From positions 102,790,431 through 102,854,430 of the forward strand of contig JACSVZ010000002.1 of the NCBI GenBank assembly GCA_014706295.1: a DNA stretch of 64,000 nucleotides, given 5' to 3'. Shown in pieces: positions 1-11,840 of this stretch (within the stretch, counting starts at the first letter, position 1; each line of letters begins with the position of its first letter). The translations under genes were made by a program, and so were the position numbers. The stretch is from Lycocorax pyrrhopterus obiensis. Lineage: Eukaryota > Chordata > Aves > Passeriformes > Paradisaeidae. Below the pieces are notes generated by a model, which was not told where the DNA came from, ran no database searches, and saw nothing but the letters and a program-made list of their open reading frames with translations.

Positions 1-974
1 TGAATGATAAGCAGGTGCTTGCTGCTGTGAAGTTTTGCTGAGATTAGGAGTAAAAAAGTTAGAGGGACAAAGTTTCCAAAGACTTTCACTCCCATATTTG
101 TCAGTGGAGTGAATCCTAAAAATCCACTGCAGAGAAGAGGTAAACAGGTGATGTCTGTGACTCAAAAAAGGGAGTGAGATCTTTGCCTGATATATAGACA
201 TATACTTTTATAGGGCAATATGGCTAACCTAGTTTATAAGCAACTGATAAACTTCTGTAACTTGTAAGGTTTGTCATTCATCTTGTTCTACTGACTGCCT
301 GGAAAAATAATAAGCCGATGTTGCTTGTCATGTGTTATCTCAAACTCTGGCTGATGACTTCTGCTGGCATTAATTTTAATATTTTAAGGACTTTTTTTCT
401 TCTTCTGTGGTTAGTTATACTATTATGCTATTTATGTCCTCCATGAACTCTTCAGGTGGGAAGAGGTTTTTTTTTTAATACTTTTTAAATACGAGACATA
501 ATTAAAAAGAACTTTGTCATTTCTTTTTTCATGTATCACTAGCTGTTTTAGAATCCACTTAACTACAAAATTTTACTAGTTACATACTCCTGTTCTTTGG
601 CTATACAACCACTCTTCTGTAAAGTGAAAATCTTAGACTCTACCCATACATGCATCAAAAGACAGTTGCACTTATGATAGTACTAACTTCCAAAAATTAC
701 TCCATAAAGATTCTCAGAATGGACCTCCTTTGTTGGAAATATGTCGGGAAAAAAAAATCATATGGTGATTTCTGAAATTTTGCTTCATTGCTACTGAAGA
801 AAAAAAGATTCATTCCTTTTCCTCACCAGATTATTACTATTTCCTGATGTGTACAGTGTTGTGCATTTATGGCTTCAAATACCCAATTTCTTTACTTTTA
901 TGACATATCTTCATTATTCCATTCCCACTTATAAAACTAATTATGCTAGTACTCAACATTGACATTGTATTTTT

Positions 975-1100
975 CATCCTTGCAACAATCCACAAATGAG
1001 AGTAGTAAGGATTATTAGCCCTGTATCACTGATGAAAAAATGGAAATAAAAAGGGAATTGGAGCTTGAGTTTCACGCTAGACCTTCTGATTCTAGTCTTG
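975..1100 (-). repeat. MIR-like SINE fragment
   Basis: Read along the + strand, the order is GCAACAATCC, then a stretch like AGTAAGGATTATTAGCCC, then GATGAAAAAATGG, then a GCTTGAGTTTCACGCTAGA-like block. This resembles the reverse complement of the MIR/CORE-SINE body (CTCACAACAACCC, TATTATTATCCCC, GATGAGGAAACTG, then the box-B side). Identity is low, as expected for a very old copy. It is a visual match only and needs a profile search. Confidence 0.4.
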
Positions 1101-2654
1101 TGAGTGCTGATAACATTAAGCTTCCCATCTGAATACTGAAGTTTTCTTTTTCTCATAGTAATAGCATATACTCTATAGTTTTAAATTTGTTTCTATTTTA
1201 ATTTCTGTTCATTTAATCTCATTTCAATTAAAATCTTTTTAAATTGTTTTAATATATATAGTTACCTCAAGAAATTGTCTTTCAATCAACATTAAAGCAG
1301 TGATTTAGGAGTGAACACAGATTTTAAAAGTTCAGAAACTGAACAAAGGAACATATTTCAAAATTTAATAGTTGTGCTTGTTTAATCAATACACTGCTAA
1401 CAAAGATTGGGAAAGTTATTATTTAATTAAGATTTAGCAGACTAGAGTTGTTTGTCATCACCTAGATGAGGACTAAAGAAAGCAAGGATGGATGCTTTCT
1501 CCCTCTGATGACTGGACTTTTGATGCTCCTTAGAGAGAGCAATGGAAGAGATGAGGTTCCTTTTTTTTATATGCATTGATACATCTGCATGAAAAATTTT
1601 GTTCAGCATTTTCCTAGGGATCTTACTTGTAACCTTGGTCTTATACCTCCCTTTTTTTCTGCTCACCGAATTAAACCTGGTTCCTTTTGACAGGTGTTTG
1701 CTGTCAATGTTTAGAATCTAAATCTTTGTGCAAAGAGTCAAGTTACCTAAGTGTTTTATATCTATCTGAAGTTTCTGGATTTCATGTGAGATGGGAAGAT
1801 TAGCACTTATAGTTGATAAGTTAACTTTATTTCCTAAAAATGGATTAAATCCTTGAGTTTCTTATTTTTTGCAACACAAATGTTTGCACTCATGAGAAAA
1901 TTCAGCTGACATCGTTTTGGGAAATCAAGGAAATAAATGGCGAAAACAGCTGTAAGGAAATTAATATTTGGCTAGTTTGCTTGGAGTATAGTGAATTTCT
2001 CAGTCAGAGCAGAGTTTCTATCTGCTATAACCATTAATTTTGCTGATTTACTGTAAACATTTGAAATTATATAAGAGAGCCTAATTTCCTGCCTTTCTTT
2101 TGGAAATAGTACTGCCTGATTCCCACATGCAGCCCACTTCATCTTGGAGTGTTCATTGGTACTATTTATTGTTCTTGTTAAGCCTGGGTGATGTTCTTTG
2201 AGCTACCACATGTGCTACCACAGTTCACTGCAAAGAGGGACCTGCAGGTCTGTGAGGCACCTCTAAGCATCAGAAGTTCAAAGCTGCTTAGGTTGAGAGA
2301 TCATCAAGATCCCTTTCCTCAGACTATCAAAACTGGGAAGTTTGTGCTCCGGTTTGTGACTCATGAGGTACAGGTTATAATCGGTAGGAAGCAAGTGCAA
2401 AATTATTTGAGTTTGTGCAAGAATGAGAGTTCCACAGGACTTCAGGAGCAACTTTAAGCCTCTTGTAGTGACAAGATCAGATAACAAGCACGTGAAACAC
2501 CAACTCGTGATTCCAGAGAGCTGTGCTGTTCAGCTCAGGTCTGTATATCCATCATCCCCAGGGCAGCTGCTGTGAGTCAGCAGCTGACCCAGAGCCCAGG
2601 ACTGATCCCTCACTCTGCCAGCTCTGACGGCTCAGGAGAGGGGAGATAACATGT

Positions 2655-2815
2655 CTCAGATCAACAGAGGGGTTATGGACAGGTAATTCCCCTGCCCAAG
2701 GACGGGGGGAAGCACCTCCCAACAAGGGCAGAAAAGTAAAGCGCCCCTAGACATCAGGAGTAGAACCAGGATCTGTCCTGCTGACAGAACAGCAGACCCT
2801 ACTCTCTGTAAAGAG
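2655..2815 (-). repeat. Possible ancient MIR-like SINE fragment
   Basis: The phrases GGACAGGTAATTCCCCTGCCCAAGG and AGGAGTAGAACCAGGATCTGTC follow the order seen in inverted MIR copies (AAGTAACTTGCCCAAGG, then ATTCGAACCCAGGTCTG). They are separated by an extra stretch and are highly diverged. The region is also more GC-rich than its surroundings. Weak support. Confidence 0.3.
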
Positions 2816-5800
2816 CAAACCAGGAGAAATTTCTGTGCTTGGTCTTTTGGGGAGCGAGTGAGGCAAGCTGGCTGGGCTTGGACAGACAATACGAGGTGGT
2901 CTGATCAGTAGGCTGTGCTGTTGTATCATTGGAAGCTGTGCCTCAGCACTCCTCCTAGCTTGCTAAAAATTCCTGATGGCAATGTGCACATTTGCCAACA
3001 AATAAAAAGATCTTCTAAGACCTTTTAAAAGATCTCTCTTTTTGAACTCTTATTCGTCATGTCCTGCAATTAATGCAGTTTATGTCACTTAGGATCTTAC
3101 ATCTGACCTGATGAGACTTCCATTCTAGTCATCACCTTTTGTCATGATTAGATCATTTAAATCAACATGCTGATCTGATTAAGTAATTCTAGTCTCAACC
3201 TCTCCCTCTGATTTAAGGTGGCAGTATCTAAAAATATATAACCTTACAGTAATGATACTTTGAGGAGCCAGTAGCATGTTTGTAAGTGTCCAGGAGCCAG
3301 TGCTAGGGGCCTTGATTATTACTGCTGAGAAGGTGAGAATTTTTCTTTTACTAGCTTGTTTTAATAGTCCAGGAGAACATGTTCTTAAATTATTCTAGGC
3401 AACTAAACTTCATTTTCTGTTTTATAACCCAAATAAAAAATGTCATTTTACTTGTTTCCTGTTAACTCTCCCAAACATCTTGTGCCTCTGCCTTGGCCAA
3501 ACAAATAGTCCGCACACTGTGGTTCTGTTGGACAACTAGAAACTGTTTACTCATTTTGTTGACCCAGTTCCAGCCAAGCAGTAAATGTGGAATATGAAAA
3601 ATTCAGACTGTCTTGGTCAAAGTCAGAAGAATCAGGTTTTCTGTAATATTTAGTTGCCAGTGCCCAGAAAAATGGATGTGAACACTTTCCAAAAGAAAAG
3701 CTTTAAAGAGCATATGTGATTTTGAGGATTACCATGTGCAAGAGGATTATTATTTGAGAGACAAAGGGAATAAGAGATTACAGCACATTAAAAGAGAGTT
3801 GGTTTACATCAAAGGTGTAGGATGGTTACACACTTTGTATAATACAAGGCATTGGCCAGGGAGCCAGACAGTTGGGATTTAGATTGAGCTTTCAAGCTCT
3901 TTTAGCTTTTCCGATTTCAGCTCTATATAGCAGTGTCTAAAATATGCAAAGATGTTTGCATTCAGGAGTGAATTAAGCAACAATAATCAGCTTACAGATT
4001 TCTGTTCTGTGATATGCTGAAGAAAAGAGAAAAAATCCAGACATTTAGGTCAAATATAAAAAGCCTCTGGGCTGTTTGGAGTGAGCATCCAGTTGAATGA
4101 TCACAGGAAGAAGTTTCTATTAAACAGCCCATCAAAATAGCCTCTTGTCTTTGGCAAAATGCATAACTCAAACATTTAGTGTCTTTCATCTTGTCTTGAG
4201 ATTTGTTTTCATCATCTGATTACAGCTGAAATCTGAAAAAAAATTATTGTGTACTTTAAAATCATTTAAAATATATATAAAATATATATTTAAGACTAAA
4301 ATTTTAGATTTTCTAGTAAATTTTAGATTAAGAAAATTGACAGTCAGCATATTATGGCAATAGATAGATAACGTCTAGTCCAAAGGGCAGGAGCTTAATT
4401 CTTTTGCATCTCATTTTGCTTCCTCTGCTTGCAGATGTGAGCTTATAACTTATTTGTAGGTCAGATTTGAGCCTCAAAGCTGTGACAGCATTCCTGTAAA
4501 TATGTTTGCACCTGAATGACAGTTCCACATTGTCTGTCCCAAGAGCTGAGCACAGCAATTCATTAACTCTGAACTATCATTCAGCCATTTGACATGTCCC
4601 TATGTGTATCCCAACCCTCTCGGGACTGGATTGGTAAGTTCCAGCATTCATCGAATAAAGCATCCAGACACATTGCAATACGCCTACTGTTGATGTAATT
4701 AAATAAATGCAGGGAGCATGTAAATGAGTCTTTGGCAGCATGAGCCCTCGGCAGCAGCGGAGTTCGGCATTCCACTTTTCCCGATGCAGTGATGTTCCCT
4801 TCACCTGAGAGCCACTGGGGCCGGCCCTATGGGTGCAATGGCCTTTCTGCCCAAAGTGTAAAATGCCATCGGTTAAGGAAAGAGTGTTTATAGTTCATAC
4901 ATCATCTGTCAGGGTTTCCCAGGGCTGTGGCTGAGGCAGTAACAATAGCAGGCAAACACCAGAGGGAGTTATTGTTCTGCTGGAGAATGGAGTGCCTCAG
5001 GTCACAGTGTTTGTAAATAGCGTGAGGTTTCTAGCCAAAGAAAAATGTTCAGGTGACATGACTCTACAAAATGTCAATGGTGAAACCATTAATTCTAACG
5101 ATATTTGAAAGAGTTGGTGTTCTTCACCGATTTTCAGTGCTGACTCCAATGTACTGCTTCTTTGTACCAAGCAGTTGCTGCATAACACCCACTCACCCTG
5201 CAGTAAATTTTTTACAGCTCTTCACAATACTAGAGCCTTGCAGTTCAGTGTCGAGAGCCAGACGAGCAGGCAATAAAAAAGTAACCTTTTTCACTTGTTT
5301 ATTAAAGGAGTCTTTTCTCCTGGTCCATCCACACAGGCCCATATTCGGTCAGAGTGCCTGTGTCTTGACTGGTAAAGTCCATGTACCCTCAGAGTCCTGG
5401 TTCCTCAGAGTCTTGCATATGGAAAATGACCAGGCTGCAACCATCTCCCCATCTGATCTAGTCTTCCATGGAAGGAAATCTGGATACACAGATAGGAAAG
5501 AAGCAAATGGGCTATCTATTTACTGGAAATAGGCTGCCCTTTCAGCAGCTATACCTGCATTTTATGCCTGCTATAAGTCTGGCCACCTTCTGCCCATGAA
5601 GTTTCAGCTGGCCACGACCAGGAAAAGTGCATCCCCTGGGCTCTCCATATAGAGGCTCTTGCAGATGCTCAATCTGCAGTAACTGTTTGAAAGAAAATAC
5701 AGTCAGCCCCAAGGTGAATCTATGCCAGTATCTTCTAGAAGAACATTTCAGTGAACAAACTGACCCAATTCCATTACACTTCACACAATGCTGGGGCAGG

Positions 5801-6235
5801 TGGAAAGCTTCTCCAATTCACTGCTGACCTTCCAAGACAAAGGACTAAAGTGGAGAGTCACTGTCTGCTTTTTCCGTGCATGTAATGAATGCTTCTGCAC
5901 TGACTGCATTTAGTTTCTGTTATTCAAATGGTGCTTAACTTTCCACAGCCATTACACTGAGTGTCACCTGTGGAATATGAAGCAAAGATCAGCTCACCTG
6001 TCTTTTCAGCAGAAGACTTCAAAGTTCTTTTCTATTCTCAAAAGGGTATTCTGTAAAAATCACCCTTTCACTGATGAATATCAAAGTAAATCCCGGCTGA
6101 GCCCAATGTTAAATTGTATATCCCTGGCTTTCACAATGCTGCCAAGGTGAAAGATTCTGCAACAAAACTATTTTTCCTAACAGTTTTATTGCAGGTGTGT
6201 AAGATCTAATGGAGATGAGCCTATTCTCTTCTTAG

Positions 6236-6376
6236 GTGTGTCAGCTTTACAGAGCTCACCAGCACAAAAAGAGGATCTTGGCATTGTTACAGTGGCGAAC
6301 ATAGAAGACGCTTCATACATCCGGGTGGATGACTTGCATTGTCAAGATCTTTTAAAAGATCTGGGCGTTATTAGAG
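6236..6376 (+). CDS. Candidate alternative (cassette) coding exon, phase 1-1, unknown product segment
   Basis: The segment is bounded by a pyrimidine-rich acceptor (CTATTCTCTTCTTAG) and a good donor (AGAG|GTGGGT). It is 141 bp, a multiple of three. Only one frame is open throughout: after two bases completing a codon it reads VSALQSSPAQKEDLG, IVTVANIEDASYIRV, then DDLHCQDLLKDLGVIR, and leaves one base. The other two frames contain stops. Entry and exit phases both equal the phase required upstream of the exon at 42046, so it could be included or skipped without a frame change. Residue composition looks like normal protein and unlike surrounding intron. I do not recognise the peptide, and it is not in the DLGAP1 protein I remember. 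It could be a lineage- or tissue-specific exon, an exon of a nested transcript, or a well-behaved chance frame. Confidence 0.5.
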
Positions 6377-9300
6377 GTGGGTGTTTAATTGTTGATTAAT
6401 TAAAACAGAACCATACATGAATTATCCAGGCAGTAAATCTTTTTCTTCCAATAGGTAAGAAATAACCCTGAGAGAACTGGAATCACACTCTTGACTCAAC
6501 TACTGGTGTAGAGAAGGAGAACTGTATTTAGGTATTTGATGATGTAGATAGATTAAATTCTCAGAAATCTCTGTGCAGACCAGATGTTCAAGTAGGTTTG
6601 GTTTTACAACTCTGTTTAAATATCAATATCTCAGTGAAGTCAGGTATGATTCCTTGCTCGCAAAGTAATTCATTGCTCCTCATTTTGAAGGTAAAAATCA
6701 GTATAAATCAGTATCAATTTGATACTTCCTACAATATGGAGAGAAGTAAAAGTTATAACAAAACCAACTTCAGATTAGGAAAATAAAACTCCCTGGGCTG
6801 TTCTCATAGTCAGAGGCTCTCTGCACACCTAAAGTTAGACTTTGGTGGTAGAATGCTGTCTTCAGAAGTGATATTGCCATACAGTATCCTTGGTCCAGTT
6901 TCAGTTTCTTTCTCCCTCCAACTCTGCTAATACAGCTGTTTTCCAGACCCATGCTGTGAATATGGATTTAAATTTTTTAAAAAATAATAAAAAAGAGAGA
7001 GAAAAGGGGAAAAAAACCTGCTACCACTGAAGACAGCTACCATCAAACCTTGTCCTTAATACATGCTCTGAAAGGAGCTGAAGTGATCCTTTGTGAACAG
7101 CCCATTCAATGGGGACATTTCCATTACAGACTTTTAAACACGTCCATGTGTCATTTGTGTGTGACTTGCTCACAGCTCCTGCGCAGTGCAAGTGTTTCTT
7201 CTGCAACAGCATTGTAGCACTGAAGTGATGGGAAATGACGTTTTTTCTACAGCAGCTTTTATGATGAATCCTGATGTTTGGCCTGGAGAACACTGGCTTG
7301 CTCAGGAATGGATAGAAGCAGCACAGGAGCTTGTGGCTGTAGCAACTGTCCTCCATTAAGTACAGATATCCAAAACAAACTGTTTTATAGACCTGAAGGA
7401 GTATGTTGTCATCACCCAAAACATAAAACAATGGTGAATACCTCTTAAGACCAAAGTGCAACAGCAAACATTGGAGCTGTCATATTTGTATGAAGCCAAG
7501 AGCACTACAAACAGTTAAAATCTGAAATGCCAAGCATGACTTACATTCAAAACTAATCATTGTGATGTTACCTTAAAGCTCAAAAGGCTCTGCCAGGCAG
7601 GTTGTAGGGACAGCAGAGGAGGCATTCGTAACATGAAATCATTTCTCACTAGGATCTTTCGGGTCTGGGTCTGTGAAAAGAAATCTTCGATGGTAAGAAC
7701 AAGGGAAAAAAAGATCAGCTTGCCCTTGGGAAAATATGGCTTGTAAAGCTCATATAGCTCTCCTTTAATAACACATTGTTAGATACCTGTGCTTTTGAAT
7801 GCCTCCCACCCTTTGCAGCCCTTTCATGAGGACATATAATCTATGATAAAATTTATTTTAGTCACATCAGTGCATGCGTCTTTATGTCAGACCACAAACA
7901 GGGAAGAGAAGCACTGGATAGTAGTCCCAGTGGCATCACAGGGATTGATTTCCAAGGGTAAAACTCTGAGTCACTCTTACAGCCATCTTTTATGTTTTCT
8001 TCATTTCTATCTGAATTTGTTATATCAAGGTATTAAGACACTTCATTTGATGTTTGTGGTCTTCTGAAACTGAAGCCCTTCTACCTCATCTGAAATAGTC
8101 TACATTTCTGCTACAGCTTATTTTCCCTATCTCAGCTATGTTCGAACACATTTAGCAACGTAAATCCAAAGGATTTACATATTAAAAAACTCCTCACTCC
8201 TTTGAGTCCCCTGAACAGTTTATTCTTCTAATTTCAGTAAAGGATATTTCTTTGGAAAATTTACTGGATGCCTTCAGAACTTGATGGAACTTTATTACTG
8301 TTAGCCTGTCATCAAAGTCATCAAAGTGTTTAATCAATGCCTGCCGATGCTGAGCTGTTAGCATCCACTCATCCCTTTTACTACGACACCTTAGTTTCAT
8401 TTATGCAGCTGAATTTGCTTCAGAAAAGTTTCATAGGCCTCAGCCCAGGATTTGCATGAGGTTACTGACTCAAACCATGTTCAGGTTAGCCAGGAGCAGC
8501 CCCAGAGGCAGTTCTATTCCGCCCCTGCTGTGTCCAGTCTAATCACTGTTACTCACTGGAGCCTGGATCCATGATGGGTCCTTTGGGAATCCAAACTATG
8601 CTTCTTTTGCTAAATTGGAGAAACAAAGGTTAAAGTGGTCCAACCCCAAATCCCATCTTACACTTTCTGGGATCCTTAGGGAGTATATTTCTCACCCTAG
8701 TTCTGGTGTTGGCTACAAAAAAGACAAAATGTAAGCAGAACACACTTTTGTATATAAGTTTAAGGGATCTCTTTATAGTAATGTGATGGCACAGTGCAGT
8801 AACAATCTCCATTTCCATCAGTCTGTTTTCCTTCATCACTAAAATGACACACAAAACACACCCACTCCAGAATGGCGCATGATTCATATGAAAGTCTACC
8901 CTTGGCCAAGCCTGTACTTGACAGCTCTTGTGCTTTGCAGAGGATTATTTCAGGGGGCAGAGGAGAGAACAACTGAAGACTGAAGCTGTTTGTATACACA
9001 CAGATGTGTATTCCTGGGCTAACATTTCCCCGCCTGACCTCAGGAACACTAGATGAAACACAGCACTAGCTGCTGAGCCAGTGAGGCTCTTTGAACTGAT
9101 AACCGTGGCATGTTCTGTGATGTGGTTTGCCTGGAAACATATTTGTTTCTTTTGAAAATAAAAAATACCAAAATGACATCAGTTGTAGTGTGCACTGAAA
9201 AACCTAGGCTGAGATGGCAGGCTGTTTTAGTCCATAAATGATTGCAGATGTTTGGGTGAGGCTGCACGAACACGAGGCTTTTCAAACGTGTACTTTTGGG

Positions 9301-11047
9301 GAAGGAAACTAGGGACATATATAAACATGAACGTATTTGTTCTATATTGCAGCCTGTCAGCTGGTCCCATTTCAGATCGGCGATTATTAAAGATGTGCAA
9401 AAGTAAGTGGAAACTATGATAGCTGCAAGGCATCTGGTTTAGCGAGTTTTTCTATTTCTGACTCTATAGGCTTTCCTCCCTTTGTCTGATGCCAGTTACA
9501 TACTAGACACATAGAACTGTCAACAGGCTGAAGAAGAGGCCTAGGAGGTATACTGCTGGTTTCTATTACCACCAGATTGCAAAAGCATATAGCCTGAGCT
9601 GGTTTTCCAGCAGGCTGAGTCCCAGGAGCCTGCTTTGCTAAGTAGGATCTGGATGGTACCAATTTAGAAAGCTCTCTAAGTATGTGATGCCCTTTAAGTG
9701 AATGAGTCATTTGCCAGAGTCACAGGCATGGGAACAGGATAGAAAGAAGAGCTACTAGATGAAGAACTACTGGCATTGGGTCTTCCTTCTGATCTTCAAA
9801 TTTGGGCTATTTGGCCCTGAATTCCAGAAGGAAGGTCCAAATGGTTCTTGCTGGCACAGCATCAAGAAGGTGAGTGACAATGGCTGTTGGAGGCTATGGA
9901 CACCTGCTTCCCAACCATAAGAAAAAACAAGTCATCATGCGCCTTCACCTTCAAAAAGCCAATGGCAGGCAAAATCTGTCATGACAAAATGATTTTTTTG
10001 TGTCACTTCTTTGGGCCAAATTGCAGCTTTTTAATACCTTGCCATGTGATAATTCTAACAAATCCTTCATCTGACTCGTTCAGTTTAACCCTCTACGAGC
10101 TATGGGCAGAGAGTGAGAAGGGCCTTGCTGCGGTGTGTTTCTAGTTGTTCTGCAGCATTATCTCTAGTTATGTGTTAAGTTTCTGTAAACCCATCTACTG
10201 ACATCTCTGCACTCCTGTGTTTATTACTGATGAAAAATTAAAAATTAAGCTTCAAGTATTAACATAGCAGAAAATCTCATTGTTCAGTTCTCTTAAAAAT
10301 TAAACTGCCAACTACTTTTTCAAAGTTGTCCTTTTAGGAAGCTGCAAGTTTTGCGATGTGCAGTTGGAAGACGGATAACATAATTTCTTTCCTGATCAGT
10401 GTTGTTCTTTTCTATTTGACAGACATTTTATTTTAAAGTGTGGGTTTGATACAAGTGTGCCAAAAATGCTGAAATTGAAATGCAGAAGGCTAGGGAAGAA
10501 AATCTGTTGTTTTTATGAACTGTGCAAAACTATTTAGATGTTTTGTTTTTACTCTATGGGTTCAAAAAGCAACAATGCAAATAAATCAGAAAAATTTTTT
10601 TTCAATTAAAATAAATTAAAAACTACTAAGGAATTGCAAAGGATATCACATCAGACTAGTAAGTAATTGCACAAAACTGAGACTCACGAGTGAAAAAAAA
10701 TGGGTTTCAGGTACATAAATTCAAAAAAACCTCTATAAATATTGATTGTGTGTGCTAGAAGGCAAAATTTAGCCAGTGATTTCAAAACTCATTGCTGGTA
10801 TTCTGTTGTTTGTTCTTTTCTCAATACACCCAACTTCATAAATATGTTTCTGTTTAAAATGCCTTCTCAATGTCTGAAAGCTGGGAGGCAAAAAAGCACA
10901 AAGTCTTTGCAGGTTCTGTCCACACGAACAGCAGCAGACAGCATCGTAGATTTAAACTGGTGCCCCAAGTGGCACCAGGGACTAAGGGTTTCATCAAGAG
11001 CAGAGTTATTCACAGGAATAACTGAAAAATGGTGGGACAACTCACGT
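6377..11047. other. Intron segment between the candidate exon and the CR1 fossil
   Basis: No definite gene. The minus-strand open frame at 7021-7467 (148 codons) lacks domains or coding-like composition. A 50-bp segment at 9353-9402 has textbook splice signals on both sides but cannot be placed in frame with the gene (see findings). The stretch at about 9040-9420 keeps several CpGs and is free of recognisable repeats. A-rich tracts occur near 6960-7015. Confidence 0.5.
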
Positions 11048-11840
11048 GACTGGAGGACTGTGATGGATGGCTAGAGGCTGTTTTAAAAAGGCAGGCAGGG
11101 CAAAACTGGAGGAGTCTTGCTCTTTGTTATGGGGAACTTCTGATGCATAGAAGTCAACCATGGTAACTGTGGAAGCCCTACAGAATGCCTTTGGGTCAAG
11201 ATCAGAGAAGTTATCTTCAAGGGGGATCTTTCAGTAGGCAACTTTACTGACCTCCAGACCAAGACAATAAGACCAACAAAGCCATATTTGGGTCACGTAA
11301 GCAAGCTCTGGAAGGTTAACAGAACCTGGTTCATGTGGGTGACTTCGGCTGTCCAGACATTTGTTGGAAGAACAGTACAGTAGCTCACATCAAGTTCCTG
11401 GAATGCCTAAGAGGATCACTTCCTCATATAAATGTCAGAGATGTGCCAAGCAGGAATGAGGCACTGCTGGACTCACAAACCAAGAGAACCTGCTTTGAAA
11501 TATCTTGGTCAGTGATAGCCTTGGCTATAGAGATCACAGTATTGTGGAGTTTGGGATTTGGCTGGGCTTGCTGAAGGTTAGTACTACACCAAAGGTTTTA
11601 GACTTTAGAAGAGCAAACTTCAGCTCACTCAAAGCTCATGTGGCAGGCGGGTCAGGGGAAAGGGAGGGAGGTAGTGTCTTCTGGAACCTTCCATGGAGTA
11701 AAAACATGTGAACAGGCTGGAAGGCATCCAGAGAAGGGAAACAAGCGTGATCAGAGGATTTGAAAGTCTGCCATATGAGGAAAGAACTGGGTTTGTTTGG
11801 CCTTGAGAAAAGAAGGCTTAGGGGAGACTTAATCTTGCAG
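11048..11840 (+). mobile_element. CR1 LINE fossil with endonuclease-domain remnant, internally deleted
   Basis: From 11048 the DNA follows CR1 ORF2 (GACTGTGATGGATGGCTA and onward). The frame from 11335 still reads GDFGCPDICWKNST and KFLECLRGS, the GDFN..DICW..N and FLEC blocks of the CR1 apurinic-type endonuclease; EALLDS corresponds to the ALLDL block. Further on VLDFRRANF matches the usual CR1 LDFRRADF segment. At about 11711 the sequence jumps to the 3' part (AACAGGCTGGAAGGCATCCAGAGAAGGG, ending near GGGGAGACTTAATC), so the reverse transcriptase region is missing. Frameshifts and stops are present, so the copy cannot move on its own. Source strand is the same as the host gene. Confidence 0.85.

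Larger units (their letters stand above)
1..6235. other. Upstream intron, first segment
   Basis: AT-rich intronic sequence with no convincing exon. It holds two MIR-like fragments (listed separately), A/T-rich tracts such as the TA-rich stretch near 4262-4295, and a repeat-poor, CpG-containing block near 4560-5000. The open frame at 5071-5532 (153 codons, + strand) has no recognisable domain and atypical composition, so I do not call it a gene. Confidence 0.6.

Noticed and set aside
5071..5532. 153-codon open frame on the + strand
   Set aside because: Cys/Phe/Ser-rich composition, no recognisable domain and no matching splice logic; expected by chance in a window of this size.
7021..7467. 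148-codon open frame on the minus strand
   Set aside because: No motif, signal or neighbours to support a gene; intronic context.
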